This document shows positions 1 to 7,143 of a stretch of 17,876 bases of DNA, piece by piece. The position numbers were made by a program, and so were the translations under genes. How positions within the stretch are numbered: position 1 is the stretch's first letter; every line of letters begins with the position of its first letter. The notes under the pieces were generated by a model. That model was not told the origin of the DNA, did no database searches, and saw nothing but the letters and a program-made list of their open reading frames with translations. The stretch comes from Chloroflexota bacterium (lineage in GTDB: Bacteria > Chloroflexota > Anaerolineae > Anaerolineales > UBA4823), in assembly GCA_012798185.1 (NCBI GenBank), contig JAAZNS010000076.1, forward strand, positions 1 through 17,876, written 5' to 3'.

Positions 1-631
1 CAGCCTCCTCGATTTCGGCAGGAATATTTTGCAGCACGGTTACATACAACAACATATGAAATCCGAAATATTTCCAGCTGAGCACAACGAAGATGCAAAG
101 CAGGACTGTTCTCGTATCGGCTAACCAGGGGAAAGGTTTCATGCCCGGAATGAGGATTAATAATGCGTTGATAAACCCGCGTTCAGGATCGGGATTGAAA
201 AGCCCCAACCACATGATGGCTGTAATAACTTCTGAAAAGACATACGGCATAAAAAAAATCGACCGAAAAAAAGCCTTTCCTGGCAAATCACGTCCTACAA
301 GGATCGCCAGCAGCAAGGAAAGGGGTAACTGCAAGACTAGAGAAAGTACAACGATGATGAGATTGTTACGAACTGCAATAAGGAAGACCCGGTCTGTCAA
401 GATACGCTTATAGTTATCCAGGGCAACATAATCGACTGCAGGTCCTAAGCCTTTCCAATTAAAAAAACTGTAATAGATAGAATGGAAAATTGGATAAATG
501 ACAAAAACAAGAAAAATTACTGTTGAAGGCAGCAGGAATAAAAAGATGATAAGTTTTTCTTCAAAACTGCGGGCGGAGCGTATTTCTTGACTGCCGAGGG
601 GAAGGGCTTTTTCTGAAGAAGCGGTGACCAT
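1..631 (-). CDS. CUT1 sugar ABC transporter permease (MalF/UgpA-like), 3' end cut off by window edge
   Basis: Inner-membrane subunit of a MalFGK-type importer. The reverse strand reads open from an ATG at 631 to the left edge (210 codons, no stop). A short polar N-terminus is followed by a first membrane segment at about residues 28-56 (begins IIFLFLLPSTVIFLVFVIYP). The text NYKRILTDRVFLIAVRNN and RSIFFMPYVFSEVITAIMW is typical of the BPD_transp_1 sugar permeases. The last visible residues, LQNIPAEIEEA, are the start of the EAA loop that contacts the ATPase, so roughly the last third is missing. Only a weak purine-rich ribosome site precedes the start. It lies 85 nt downstream of the binding-protein gene, with a terminator-like hairpin in the gap. 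A MalG-type partner would be expected beyond the edge. The family is secure; the substrate is not known. Confidence 0.9.
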   Translation of the reverse strand, partial: MVTASSEKALPLGSQEIRSARSFEEKLIIFLFLLPSTVIFLVFVIYPIFHSIYYSFFNWKGLGPAVDYVALDNYKRILTDRVFLIAVRNNLIIVVLSLVLQLPLSLLLAILVGRDLPGKAFFRSIFFMPYVFSEVITAIMWLGLFNPDPERGFINALLILIPGMKPFPWLADTRTVLLCIFVVLSWKYFGFHMLLYVTVLQNIPAEIEEA

Positions 632-653
632 AGTGCTTTTCTTTCTCTCTTCG

Positions 654-700
654 AAAAAAGTGCGGAGATCGAGAAAAAACGATCTCAATCCCCGCACTTT
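654..700 (-). terminator. Intrinsic terminator or attenuator between binding protein and permease
   Basis: Read on the minus strand, AAGTGCGG (699-692) pairs with CCGCACTT (665-658). An inner AGATCG/CGATCT helix (685-680 with 671-666) continues the stem, with a 6-nt bulge and an A/T-rich loop. A run of T residues (659-654) follows immediately. It starts about 17 nt after the binding-protein stop codon. Position and shape suit partial termination, giving more binding protein than membrane subunit, as is common in MalEFG-type operons. Full termination would require a separate permease promoter in the short remaining gap. Confidence 0.75.
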
Positions 701-716
701 ATTGTGAAAGGGTAGT

Positions 717-2102
717 TTACTTTAATTCTAACGCTGCAGATTCTTCGATCATCGCAGCTGCTTCTTCAGGTGTTAATGTGCCGGCAAAAAGCCCTTGGAC
801 AGCGTCATTGACAACGCCGCCCACGGCTGGCGGCATAGCTTGGTCGTAATACAATTGGAAGTATTTCGCAGCTGCCGCACCTTTTTGAACAAGCAAAAGC
901 ATTGGATCGGTTAAGCCAACTTCAGCGCCTTTAACAACAGGAACCGATAAACCGATTTGAGCTTGAGCGATCTGCGATTCTTTACTGCTGATATACTTGA
1001 GGAAATCAACCGCCTCAGGTTCAGCGTCCTTGCCAATGACAAAACCATTGCCGCCGCCCAGCGCATCGGCGGGATCACCGGCACCGCCTTCAACTGCCGG
1101 GAAGGGGAACCAACCCAGTTTATCGCCTAACCCTTGTTTGTCTACACTGGCGTCTTTAAATGCTCCCGGCGCCCATTGACCCATCAGGTCCATTGCTGCT
1201 TTGCTGGTTGCCATCACCACCTGTTCATCCGGCCAGGTGGCTCCCAGGAAACCATCCTGGAAAGGCTCGAGGGCTACAAGTTCAAGAAGTTTCCTACCAG
1301 CCTCTACAAAGGGTTCATCGGTAAAAGCACCTTTACGGCTATAAGCTGCATCGAAGGCTGCCTGCCCGCCAACTCGCACAGCCAGGTATTCCCAGTAGAA
1401 AGCACCAGGCCATTTATCACCTTCGCCCAATGCAATTGGGGTGATCCCTGCTGCTTTTAATTTTTTAACCACTTCGAGGAATTCACTCCAGGTGGCAGGC
1501 GGTGTTTCGATCCCTGCTTGAGCGAACAAGTCTTTGTTATACCAAAATCCAACAGCGCCCATATCACGCGGTACGCCATAATATTTTCCTTCAAAACTGA
1601 ATACACCCAAAGCGCCGGGTGAGAAGGTGTCTTTCCAACCGTCTTTCTCCAGATCAGCGGTAATATCCTTAAGCAATCCGGCTTTTGCGTATTCGTTCAT
1701 ACCGCCGCCGCCCCAGCTTTGGAATATATCTGGAGGATTCCCCGATTGCATCACTGTGGCTATTTTTGTTTTGAAGGCTTCGTTTTCAAGCACAGTGATC
1801 TCGATGGTTACATTAGGGTGATCTGCCATATATTGATCTGCCATACTCTGCCAGAGCGCTTTTTGATCATCGGCAACCTGAATATGCCACCATGTGATCG
1901 TTACCTTGGGAAGTTCAGCAGCTGTTGGCTCAGGCGGAGCCTCGGTTGGTTCGGCAGGTGGTTGAGTGGGGGCAGGTTTTGTAGGTTCGACAGCTGCAGG
2001 TGCCTCCTCAGTGGGAGCAGGGGTTGCTGGAGCTGCGCAGCCACTCAACGCAAATACTGCAATGAGCAAAACACTGATGATTGTAAAAAATTTTTGGGAC
2101 AT
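717..2102 (-). CDS. CUT1 sugar-binding lipoprotein (extracellular solute-binding protein family 1)
   Basis: This protein captures the sugar for the adjacent MalF-type permease and is anchored outside the membrane by lipid. The 461-residue product has a lipoprotein signal peptide with lipobox LSGC (Cys22). A Pro/Ala/Glu/Thr-rich linker runs to about residue 67, and the binding domain begins at PKVTITWWHIQ. Typical family text includes NPPDIFQSWGGGGMNEYAKAG, GVPRDMGAVGFWYNKDLFAQAG and LGGGNGFVIGK. The start is fixed by a strong AAGGAGA ribosome site 6 nt upstream and by the signal peptide. Length is normal for the family after allowing for the linker. The LacI-type gene lies 153 nt upstream in the same direction, and the permease follows after a hairpin. 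The substrate could be a mono- or oligosaccharide; sequence alone does not say which. Confidence 0.93.
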   Translation of the reverse strand: MSQKFFTIISVLLIAVFALSGCAAPATPAPTEEAPAAVEPTKPAPTQPPAEPTEAPPEPTAAELPKVTITWWHIQVADDQKALWQSMADQYMADHPNVTIEITVLENEAFKTKIATVMQSGNPPDIFQSWGGGGMNEYAKAGLLKDITADLEKDGWKDTFSPGALGVFSFEGKYYGVPRDMGAVGFWYNKDLFAQAGIETPPATWSEFLEVVKKLKAAGITPIALGEGDKWPGAFYWEYLAVRVGGQAAFDAAYSRKGAFTDEPFVEAGRKLLELVALEPFQDGFLGATWPDEQVVMATSKAAMDLMGQWAPGAFKDASVDKQGLGDKLGWFPFPAVEGGAGDPADALGGGNGFVIGKDAEPEAVDFLKYISSKESQIAQAQIGLSVPVVKGAEVGLTDPMLLLVQKGAAAAKYFQLYYDQAMPPAVGGVVNDAVQGLFAGTLTPEEAAAMIEESAALELK

Positions 2103-2181
2103 TTTTTCTTCTCCTTTGAGAAAAAAACAGATCGATCATTTGATTCATTGAGATATTAGAAAATTGGTTTATTAGCGTATA

Positions 2182-2210
2182 ATTTAATTGTGTGGATACT
2201 CCTTTCTCAA
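2182..2210 (-). promoter_or_regulatory. Possible promoter of the CUT1 binding-protein gene
   Basis: On the minus strand TTGAGA (2210-2205, 5 of 6 to consensus) is followed after 17 nt by TTAAAT (2187-2182, 4 of 6). Another -10, TAAATT, fits at 18 nt. It lies about 80 nt before the start codon. No LacI-type operator is visible here, so the gene may also depend on read-through from the regulator gene upstream. Confidence 0.35.
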
Positions 2211-2233
2211 GTCAGGACCTCACACATCGCAGG

Positions 2234-2268
2234 CAGGGTTGGGTGACTTCGACGGTTAACCAACCCTG
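2234..2268 (-). other. Hairpin across the LacI-type stop codon
   Basis: CAGGGTTGG (2234-2242) and CCAACCCTG (2260-2268) form a perfect 9-bp stem. Its 17-nt loop contains the regulator's stop codon (2256-2258). No T run follows on either strand, so it is not a standard intrinsic terminator. It may slow read-through or protect an mRNA end between the regulator and the binding-protein gene. Confidence 0.5.
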
Positions 2269-3296
2269 TCTCTTGGGGATGAGGTTGAACTGCGAATAAT
2301 TAACTCGGTAGGTAATTCTATTCGGCTGCTGTCTTTCTCACCATTTTTCAAGATGTTGATCAACATTTGTGCTGCAACTCTGCCCATTTGTTCAAGCGGC
2401 TGCTGCACAGTGGTTAATGGCGGGTATACCATTGCAGATTGAGGAATATTATCGAATCCTACGATTGAAATATCATCTGGAATGCGTAACCCTCGATTAC
2501 GCACTGCATCCATTACGCCCATAGCCATAACATCGTTGGATGCAAAAATAGCGGTTGGAGGATTTTTTAAATCTAAAAGTGCACATGCACCGGCATATCC
2601 ATCGGGTTGAAAAAAATTCCCTTCATAAATTAATTCTGCAGCTTCGGGGATGTGGTTGGTGCGCAGTGCAGAACGATACCCTTTAAGCCGGTCTTCAGCG
2701 CAGCCAAGGTCCATCGATCCGGTGATAAAGCCGATTCGTTTATGACCAAGCTGGATAAGATATTCGGTAGCGGTATAAGCGCCTTGCCAATTGGTTGCAC
2801 CAACAGCCGGGCAATTTTCAACAGTTCCTTGATGATCAATAAGAACAAAGGGAAAATTCCGACGAGTGAGTGTCTCGATGTAATCGACAGGATTGCGGGG
2901 TAAAACTAACAGCAAACCATCCACCATACCACGGGCGAGGTTAGCGACATAATTCGCTTCTTTTGCAGCAGTACGGTGAGTAGTGTAGAGGATAAGATCC
3001 ATCTCAGACCAACTCAATTCGGTATCGATTCCCCGGATGATTTCGCCGATATAACCTGTACCTAAATCGGGGACAAGTAAACCAATCGTATTCGATTTAC
3101 CTCCCGCCAGACTGCGTGCTTGCCGGTTGGCAACATAGCCTAAACGCTGCATAGCAGAAAGCACCCGGTCTCTGGTTTCCGATTTCACATGGATATCATG
3201 ATTAATAACCCGCGATACTGTAGCGAAAGAGACACCTGCTTCAGCTGCCACCTCGAAAATTGTAATTTTTGGGGAGGATTTTTCGTTCTTTGTCAT
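2256..3296 (-). CDS. LacI-family transcriptional regulator
   Basis: A sugar-responsive DNA-binding repressor of 346 residues from the ATG at 3296. Residues 12-31 form the LacI helix-turn-helix (TIFEVAAEAGVSFATVSRVI). The hinge follows at about 56-68 (ANRQARSLAGGKS), then a periplasmic-binding-protein-like effector domain with GLLVPDLG, LIDHQGTVENCPAVGATNWQGA, ELIQLGHKRIGFITG-type text, TAIFASNDVMAMG and IVGFDNIP. The frame stays open 25 codons further upstream to a GTG at 3371. The ATG puts the DNA-binding domain near the N-terminus, as usual for the family. No strong ribosome site is seen there, and an operator-like palindrome abuts the start codon. It lies between the ROK kinase and the CUT1 importer and probably controls the importer, and itself, through the operators at 3453 and 3296. 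Confidence 0.93.
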   Translation of the reverse strand: MTKNEKSSPKITIFEVAAEAGVSFATVSRVINHDIHVKSETRDRVLSAMQRLGYVANRQARSLAGGKSNTIGLLVPDLGTGYIGEIIRGIDTELSWSEMDLILYTTHRTAAKEANYVANLARGMVDGLLLVLPRNPVDYIETLTRRNFPFVLIDHQGTVENCPAVGATNWQGAYTATEYLIQLGHKRIGFITGSMDLGCAEDRLKGYRSALRTNHIPEAAELIYEGNFFQPDGYAGACALLDLKNPPTAIFASNDVMAMGVMDAVRNRGLRIPDDISIVGFDNIPQSAMVYPPLTTVQQPLEQMGRVAAQMLINILKNGEKDSSRIELPTELIIRSSTSSPRDRVG

Positions 3297-3309
3297 GTAA
3301 GCGCTTGCA
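3296..3309. promoter_or_regulatory. LacI-type operator (O1) at the regulator start codon
   Basis: TGTAAGCGCTTGCA is a near-perfect palindrome with the central GCGC and AAGCGCTT core typical of LacI-family sites (6 of 7 positions pair). It overlaps the last base of the ATG. Its centre is about 158 bp from the second site, close to 15 helical turns, which would suit looping. Function is inferred from similarity and position. Confidence 0.7.
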
Positions 3310-3425
3310 CGAATTTGTCGAAATTTGTAGTTAGAACAAGTTTGTTGTTCATTATGTATCCATAAAATCACGATTCAAGGTAATTTATTAGTTAGTTATT
3401 CATACTAATCATAATAATTTTCCCC

Positions 3426-3447
3426 AGTTAGAATGAGATTTCTAACT
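3426..3447. repeat. 8-bp inverted repeat in the regulator leader
   Basis: AGTTAGAA (3426-3433) and TTCTAACT (3440-3447) are perfect inverted arms around a 6-nt spacer. The repeat sits just downstream of the putative operator and transcription start of the LacI-type gene. It could be an mRNA hairpin or a second protein-binding site. It lacks a T run. Confidence 0.5.
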
Positions 3448-3452
3448 TTGTT

Positions 3453-3468
3453 ATGTAAGCGTTTACAT
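3453..3468. promoter_or_regulatory. LacI-type operator (O2) over the regulator transcription start
   Basis: ATGTAAGCGTTTACAT pairs at 7 of 8 positions around a central CG and matches the AAGCG-TT style of LacI/CcpA-class operators. On the minus strand it begins 4 nt after the -10 hexamer of the promoter at 3473-3501, so a bound repressor would block initiation. It shares the TGTAAGCG half with the site at 3296. Confidence 0.8.
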
Positions 3469-3472
3469 GAAC

Positions 3473-3501
3473 ATGATAGCATAAACACCGGTGTGAGTCA
3501 A
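3473..3501 (-). promoter_or_regulatory. Sigma70-type promoter of the LacI-type gene
   Basis: On the minus strand TTGACT (3501-3496) and TATCAT (3478-3473) are each 5 of 6 to consensus and are separated by exactly 17 nt. The spacer contains a perfect 10-bp palindrome, ACACCGGTGT (3485-3494). Transcription would start near 3467, inside operator O2, leaving a leader of about 170 nt. A weaker alternative, TTGAAT/CATAAT with a 16-nt spacer, lies at 3351-3378. Confidence 0.75.
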
Positions 3502-3582
3502 GAACATTGCTCGATTTTTAATCTGTTCAGTCGGAAATAATCAGACTATTATTATCTGGAAACAGCGGAGAAGTATTTTGTA

Positions 3583-4551
3583 TTAATTATTCTGTAAAGC
3601 AGCCCAAGAAGCTACACCAATAACTCCAGCATTATTTCCCAACTCGGATGGAACAATTTCAACCTGCTCAACAGGCATAATATGGACAATGGATTTTACG
3701 GTTCGCCGAATTGGCTCGAGAAGCAAATCGCCGGCTTGGGCGACACCGCCGCCAATAATTACCCGCCGGGGCCCGATGGAAGAGCAAATATTTGCCACTG
3801 CGTTTCCTATATATAAGCCTGCCTTATCGTAAATATCTTTGGCAATTTCATCCCCTTCCATGGCTGCCCGTGCAATCAATTCGGGTGTAATCCGGTTTAG
3901 GTCGAACTCGGAAAGCTCCCCAATCCGTGTTGTCAGCCCCTGGGTGACAGCTTTCATACCCATGGCTGAAATGGCTGGTCCGGATGCAAAAGCTTCCACG
4001 CAGCCCAGTCTACCGCATCCACACCGCGGACCGTTAAAATCTATGCTCATGTGACCTAATTCTCCACCTGTGCCACCGATTCCTAAGTGGAGTTGTCCAT
4101 TGATTACCAGCCCTCCTCCAATCCCAGTTCCTATAGCAAAGACAGCAATGGTATCCACACCTCTGCCTGCGCCAAACCGCCATTCTCCAAAAGTGATTGA
4201 TCGAACATCATTAAGTAATACGGTTGGGAGACCGGTAAGACGTGTAATGGTACTGCGGAGTGGGACATGCGGCCAGGTTCCCGGCAGGTTGGGGAGGAAT
4301 AAGGTTTCTCCTTTTTCAAGATCTAACGTGCCTGGCACACCAATTCCAATACCGCCAATATTTTTGAGTGATATTCCAGAAGACTGAATTACATTTAAAA
4401 ATAATTCACCCATGCGGTTCATGACGGCATTATGACCTTCTCGCGCTAAAGTCGGTACACTCGACTGGTACATTACCTCACCTGTTTCGATATCTACTAT
4501 AGCAGCACGCAGGTTTGTTCCACCTAAGTCACACCCGATGAATTTTTTCAT
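3583..4551 (-). CDS. ROK-family sugar kinase (glucokinase-like)
   Basis: An ATP-dependent kinase that phosphorylates a hexose or related sugar in the cytoplasm. Its 322 residues are the usual length for a stand-alone ROK kinase, with no helix-turn-helix. The phosphate-binding loop is DLGGTNLRAA (from Asp8). The probable catalytic base is Asp115 in LLNDVR; many relatives have NDAN here. The second glycine-rich loop is AIGTGIGGG (139-147). The ROK zinc site is His167 with Cys177, Cys179 and Cys184 (CGCGRLGC), followed by VEAFASGPAI. Only a weak ribosome site precedes the ATG. It lies in the same direction as the isomerase gene but 221 nt away across a hairpin-bearing repeat, so it probably has its own promoter. 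The sugar could be glucose, fructose, mannose, N-acetylated sugar or another hexose. Confidence 0.92.
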   Translation of the reverse strand: MKKFIGCDLGGTNLRAAIVDIETGEVMYQSSVPTLAREGHNAVMNRMGELFLNVIQSSGISLKNIGGIGIGVPGTLDLEKGETLFLPNLPGTWPHVPLRSTITRLTGLPTVLLNDVRSITFGEWRFGAGRGVDTIAVFAIGTGIGGGLVINGQLHLGIGGTGGELGHMSIDFNGPRCGCGRLGCVEAFASGPAISAMGMKAVTQGLTTRIGELSEFDLNRITPELIARAAMEGDEIAKDIYDKAGLYIGNAVANICSSIGPRRVIIGGGVAQAGDLLLEPIRRTVKSIVHIMPVEQVEIVPSELGNNAGVIGVASWAALQNN

Positions 4552-4590
4552 AATCGATTATCCATTCTTATGTGTGTGTTATTCAATCAA

Positions 4591-4619
4591 TATTCATCAA
4601 TTTGAAATAATAATCAAAA
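4591..4619 (-). promoter_or_regulatory. Weak candidate promoter for the ROK kinase
   Basis: On the minus strand a TTGATT hexamer is followed after 17 nt by AATATT, about 40 nt before the kinase start codon. Matches to consensus are 4 of 6 each in very AT-rich sequence, so this could be chance. Confidence 0.25.
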
Positions 4620-4656
4620 CATCAGCAAGACACATAGGAATTCATTATGAAAGCAT

Positions 4657-4764
4657 GATTACTCAGGCGATAGGGAGAGAGCCCTGAAAATGAGGTGTTT
4701 TTGGGTGAGCAACACCCATAAACACCTCATATCCGCAAATTCACCCAAGCTGGCTGAGTAGTTG
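4657..4764. repeat. Inverted-repeat element with CTCAG...CTGAG ends (copy A)
   Basis: The left end GATTACTCAG (4657-4666) is inverted at the right end as CTGAGTAGTTG (4754-4764). The right part, with CGCAAATTCACCCAAGCTGGCTGAG-like text split over 4733-4758, closely resembles the element at 16961-17022. The internal sequence differs and holds the long hairpin at 4690-4730. It ends 8 nt beyond the isomerase stop codon. It looks like a small non-coding mobile or structured repeat; there is no transposase. Confidence 0.55.
4690..4730 (-). terminator. Long hairpin after the isomerase gene, possible terminator
   Basis: Arms 4690-4707 and 4713-4730 pair at 17 of 18 positions around the 5-nt loop AGCAA. 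On the minus strand the stem is followed by only three to four T residues, so it is a weak intrinsic terminator at best. It lies about 40 nt beyond the stop codon of the isomerase gene and inside repeat copy A. It may end or stabilise the dehydrogenase-isomerase mRNA. Confidence 0.5.
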
Positions 4765-4772
4765 CCAATTTC

Positions 4773-5687
4773 TTAATGAAAATATGGTTTGAGGAGATCG
4801 CGCGAGAGATAGAAGCCTCGTTTAACCAAATTTTCATCCCCTTCAAAAGCCCGATCTTCATGTTCGATGCTAACCACATAATCATAACCAACGGCAGTCA
4901 GTGCGGCAAAAAATTTACCCCAGTCCATATCGCCCAAGCCGGGTAAACGTGGAACCTGCCAGCCCATGCCTTGGGATAGAACACCGTGGTTATATAATCC
5001 TTCGCGATCGATATGTAAATCTTTTGCGTGGACATGGAAGATTTTTGAGGCAAATTCGTGTACTACACGCTCATAATCGATCATTTGCAGAATCAGGTGG
5101 GATGGATCAAGATTCAAACCAAAATTATCATCCGGGATGATTTCCCACATCTTTCGCCATATTGCAGGTGTGCTGGCAAGATTATTCCCTCCAGGCCATT
5201 CGTCATATGAGAAAATCATGGGACAGTTTTCAATCGCGATCTTCACATTGTGTTCTTGGGCAAATTTAACTATGGGAGGCCAAATTTTGGCATATTCTTC
5301 AAGGTTTTGTGGTACGGTTTTGTTTTTGTCTTTTCCAATAAAGGTACCGACGATGGGAACTTCGAGTAAAGCAGCTGCTTCTATTACCTTTTTCAAATGC
5401 GCAATCACTGTATTACGATGCTCTACATCTGGGTGGAGCGGGTTTGGATAATAACCAAGCGAAGATATGGTTAATCCATAATCATCTAACATTTTTCGAA
5501 TTTGTTTGGCTTGAGTTTTGTTCAGTTCCGTGACATTTATGTGAGTGACACCTGCATACCGGCGCGTTGCTTTCTCGAGCGGCCAACAAGCAATTTCAAT
5601 TGCCTGGAAACCGCTTTCCGCTCCCCATTGTGCAGCTTGTTCGAGAGTATTAGTTGGTAAAGCAGCAGTGAAAAATCCGAGTTTCAT
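4773..5687 (-). CDS. Sugar phosphate isomerase/epimerase (AP-endonuclease-2-type TIM barrel)
   Basis: A metal-dependent TIM-barrel enzyme of the xylose-isomerase-like superfamily that interconverts or dehydrates keto-sugars or sugar acids. It has 304 residues, normal for the family. It begins MKLGFFTAALP and continues with ESGFQAIEIACWP. Candidate metal ligands are Glu153 (IAIEN), Asp194 and His197 (NLDPSH), His220 (HVHAKD) and Glu275 (SIEHED), in the expected order around the barrel. The start has an excellent GGAGGT ribosome site. The Gfo/Idh gene ends 29 nt upstream, so the two are probably co-transcribed. Such pairs occur in inositol (IolG/IolE-like) and 3-keto-glycoside pathways. The exact reaction is not predictable; it could equally be a 2-keto-inositol dehydratase-like or 3-keto-sugar-processing enzyme. 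Confidence 0.88.
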   Translation of the reverse strand: MKLGFFTAALPTNTLEQAAQWGAESGFQAIEIACWPLEKATRRYAGVTHINVTELNKTQAKQIRKMLDDYGLTISSLGYYPNPLHPDVEHRNTVIAHLKKVIEAAALLEVPIVGTFIGKDKNKTVPQNLEEYAKIWPPIVKFAQEHNVKIAIENCPMIFSYDEWPGGNNLASTPAIWRKMWEIIPDDNFGLNLDPSHLILQMIDYERVVHEFASKIFHVHAKDLHIDREGLYNHGVLSQGMGWQVPRLPGLGDMDWGKFFAALTAVGYDYVVSIEHEDRAFEGDENLVKRGFYLSRDLLKPYFH

Positions 5688-5716
5688 GGCTACCTCCAGT
5701 TGATACTAAATTTGGT

Positions 5717-6883
5717 TTATTTTACTTTTACCCATTTGCCTTCTTCTGCAGAACGCTTTATTGCTTCGCAAAGCAGCATTTCATAGTGTCCATCGGCAAA
5801 AGTTGGAAAGTCTGGTGTTTTTGTATAGTCACCATTAAATATATAGCTATACACTTTGGTATATAGTTGCTTGAAAGTGTCGGGAAAACCTTCATTATGG
5901 CCTCCCGGATAAGATGCTGTGGAGCGAGCTTCCGGTGAGAGCAGGGATGGGTCTTTAAGCAGGATTTGGTTTGGCTCTGTTCGGTGACCAATCCAAAGTT
6001 CATTGGGTCTCTCTGAATCCCATCCCAAAGAAGATTTTGCGCCATTAATTTCAAAGAAAAGCCGATTTTTCCGCCCTGATGAAATTTGGGAGACGGTCAA
6101 TACACCGCGCACACCATTTTCATAATGGAGCAATATCGTGGCATAATCCTCGGTATGAATAGGTTGATCGATATAATCTTCAGCTTGCAATAATTTCCCG
6201 GTAAAAGTTTCTAGGGGTTTAGCTGGTTTTTTCCGGATTGGATAAAAGGTTTTAAAATCAGCGAAAACTTCCTCGATTTTTAATCCAGTGATGAAAGTAA
6301 GTAAATCAAGCCAATGAGATCCAATATCGCCGACGGCGCGTAAGCTGCCACCCAAACTAGGATCGAGCCGCCAATTCCAATCGGTGGGGAAGAGCAGCCA
6401 ATCTTGCAAATAGGAGCCTTGCAAAATAAATAAATCGCCCAATTCCCCGCTTTGAACCATACTGCGTGCATGCTGTACCATTGGGTACATACGAATATTG
6501 AAGTTTACCACATTGACTAAATTTCTTTCAGCAGCGATTCTGACCAATTCGCCGGATTCTTGTTCGTTTAACGCCAGAGGTTTTTCACAAATGACATGCT
6601 TACCAGCTAATAGTGCTGCTTTCGCATGAGGAAAGTGTAAATAATTGGGCGTCGCAAGATGAACCACATTAATTTCTGGGTTGGTGAGCATTTCTTCTAA
6701 GGAGCCATAAGCGTTAGGAATATTTAATTCCTTTGCTTTTTGCACAGCTAATTCTGCTGTCAGCTCAGCTAAGCCGAGCGGTTGCATGCCAATGCGGCGT
6801 AACCCTTCAACATGTGCTGGTCCGATAAAACCTGTTCCAGCTACACCGATACCGATGGTTTGCTTGGTAAGTTTTTTTTGCAT
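5717..6883 (-). CDS. Gfo/Idh/MocA-family NAD(P)-dependent sugar dehydrogenase (first copy)
   Basis: Oxidises a hydroxyl of a sugar or polyol, or reduces the ketone, with NAD(P). It has 388 residues. The N-terminal Rossmann fold shows GVAGTGFIGPAH (residues 13-24) and HLATPNYLH. The catalytic-lysine motif is CEKPL (Lys101). The substrate-domain motif is GDIGSHWLDL (Asp186 to His190). C-terminal text such as ASYPGGHNEGFPDTFKQLY and FADGHYEMLLCEAIKRSAEEGKWV is typical of sugar-locus members. A GAGGAG ribosome site precedes the ATG. It is followed after 29 nt by the isomerase/epimerase. The upstream gap to the aldolase (260 nt) is occupied by nested inverted repeats. It lacks the HxGPH..WFW motif shared by the other two Gfo/Idh proteins here and so belongs to a different branch. 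Confidence 0.92.
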   Translation of the reverse strand: MQKKLTKQTIGIGVAGTGFIGPAHVEGLRRIGMQPLGLAELTAELAVQKAKELNIPNAYGSLEEMLTNPEINVVHLATPNYLHFPHAKAALLAGKHVICEKPLALNEQESGELVRIAAERNLVNVVNFNIRMYPMVQHARSMVQSGELGDLFILQGSYLQDWLLFPTDWNWRLDPSLGGSLRAVGDIGSHWLDLLTFITGLKIEEVFADFKTFYPIRKKPAKPLETFTGKLLQAEDYIDQPIHTEDYATILLHYENGVRGVLTVSQISSGRKNRLFFEINGAKSSLGWDSERPNELWIGHRTEPNQILLKDPSLLSPEARSTASYPGGHNEGFPDTFKQLYTKVYSYIFNGDYTKTPDFPTFADGHYEMLLCEAIKRSAEEGKWVKVK

Positions 6884-6940
6884 AATTTATTCTCCTCAAC
6901 AACACTAAGTCAATTTTCGGGCAGCATATTTTTTTCGAGC

Positions 6941-7135
6941 GTGTTGAAAAAGTTTTCTTTTCAAGCAATATGATTGGGTATGGTGTTGTCCTAAAAGTCG
7001 ATTTTGTCATGTTGAGCGCAGCGAAACATCTTTTTTTATAATGAAAAAGCCTTTCGCTTTGCTCAGGGTGACAGCTTATTTTTAGGACAGCCTCATATCG
7101 CCCTGATATTTTTCAAAATTAATGTTTTTCAACAC
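6941..7135. repeat. Outer 11-bp inverted repeat enclosing repeat element copy 1
   Basis: GTGTTGAAAAA (6941-6951) is exactly inverted as TTTTTCAACAC (7125-7135). Between them lies the 107-bp inverted-repeat element at 6986-7092. The arms continue with partial complementarity, so the whole gap between the aldolase and the first Gfo/Idh gene could fold into a nested structure. It may be a target site or an older element that received the inner one. Confidence 0.5.
6986..7092. repeat. MITE/REP-like inverted-repeat element, copy 1
   Basis: The left end TTGTCCTAAAAG is inverted at the right end as TTTTTAGGACAGCC. Inner arms GTCATGTTGAGCGCAGCGAA (7006-7025) and TTCGCTTTGCTCAGGGTGAC are imperfect complements. 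A 42-nt block at the left and about 40 nt at the right match the element at 15321-15434 almost exactly; only the centre differs. It has no coding capacity. The TGAGCG-AGCGAA core resembles dispersed repeats I associate with Chloroflexota and some other phyla (from memory). Confidence 0.8.
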
Positions 7136-7143
7136 TTCATGTA

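Noticed and set aside
93..413. Plus-strand open frame of 106 codons
   Set aside because: Antisense to the truncated MalF-type permease, whose reverse-strand reading has clear family motifs.
1719..2159. Plus-strand open frame of 146 codons, Cys/Arg/Ser-rich
   Set aside because: It is the reverse complement of the lipoprotein signal and Pro-rich linker of the CUT1 binding protein; composition is explained by that.
3297..3371. GTG start extending the LacI-type protein by 25 residues
   Set aside because: The added residues precede a normal LacI N-terminus and do not resemble the family. The leader and operator occupy this stretch.
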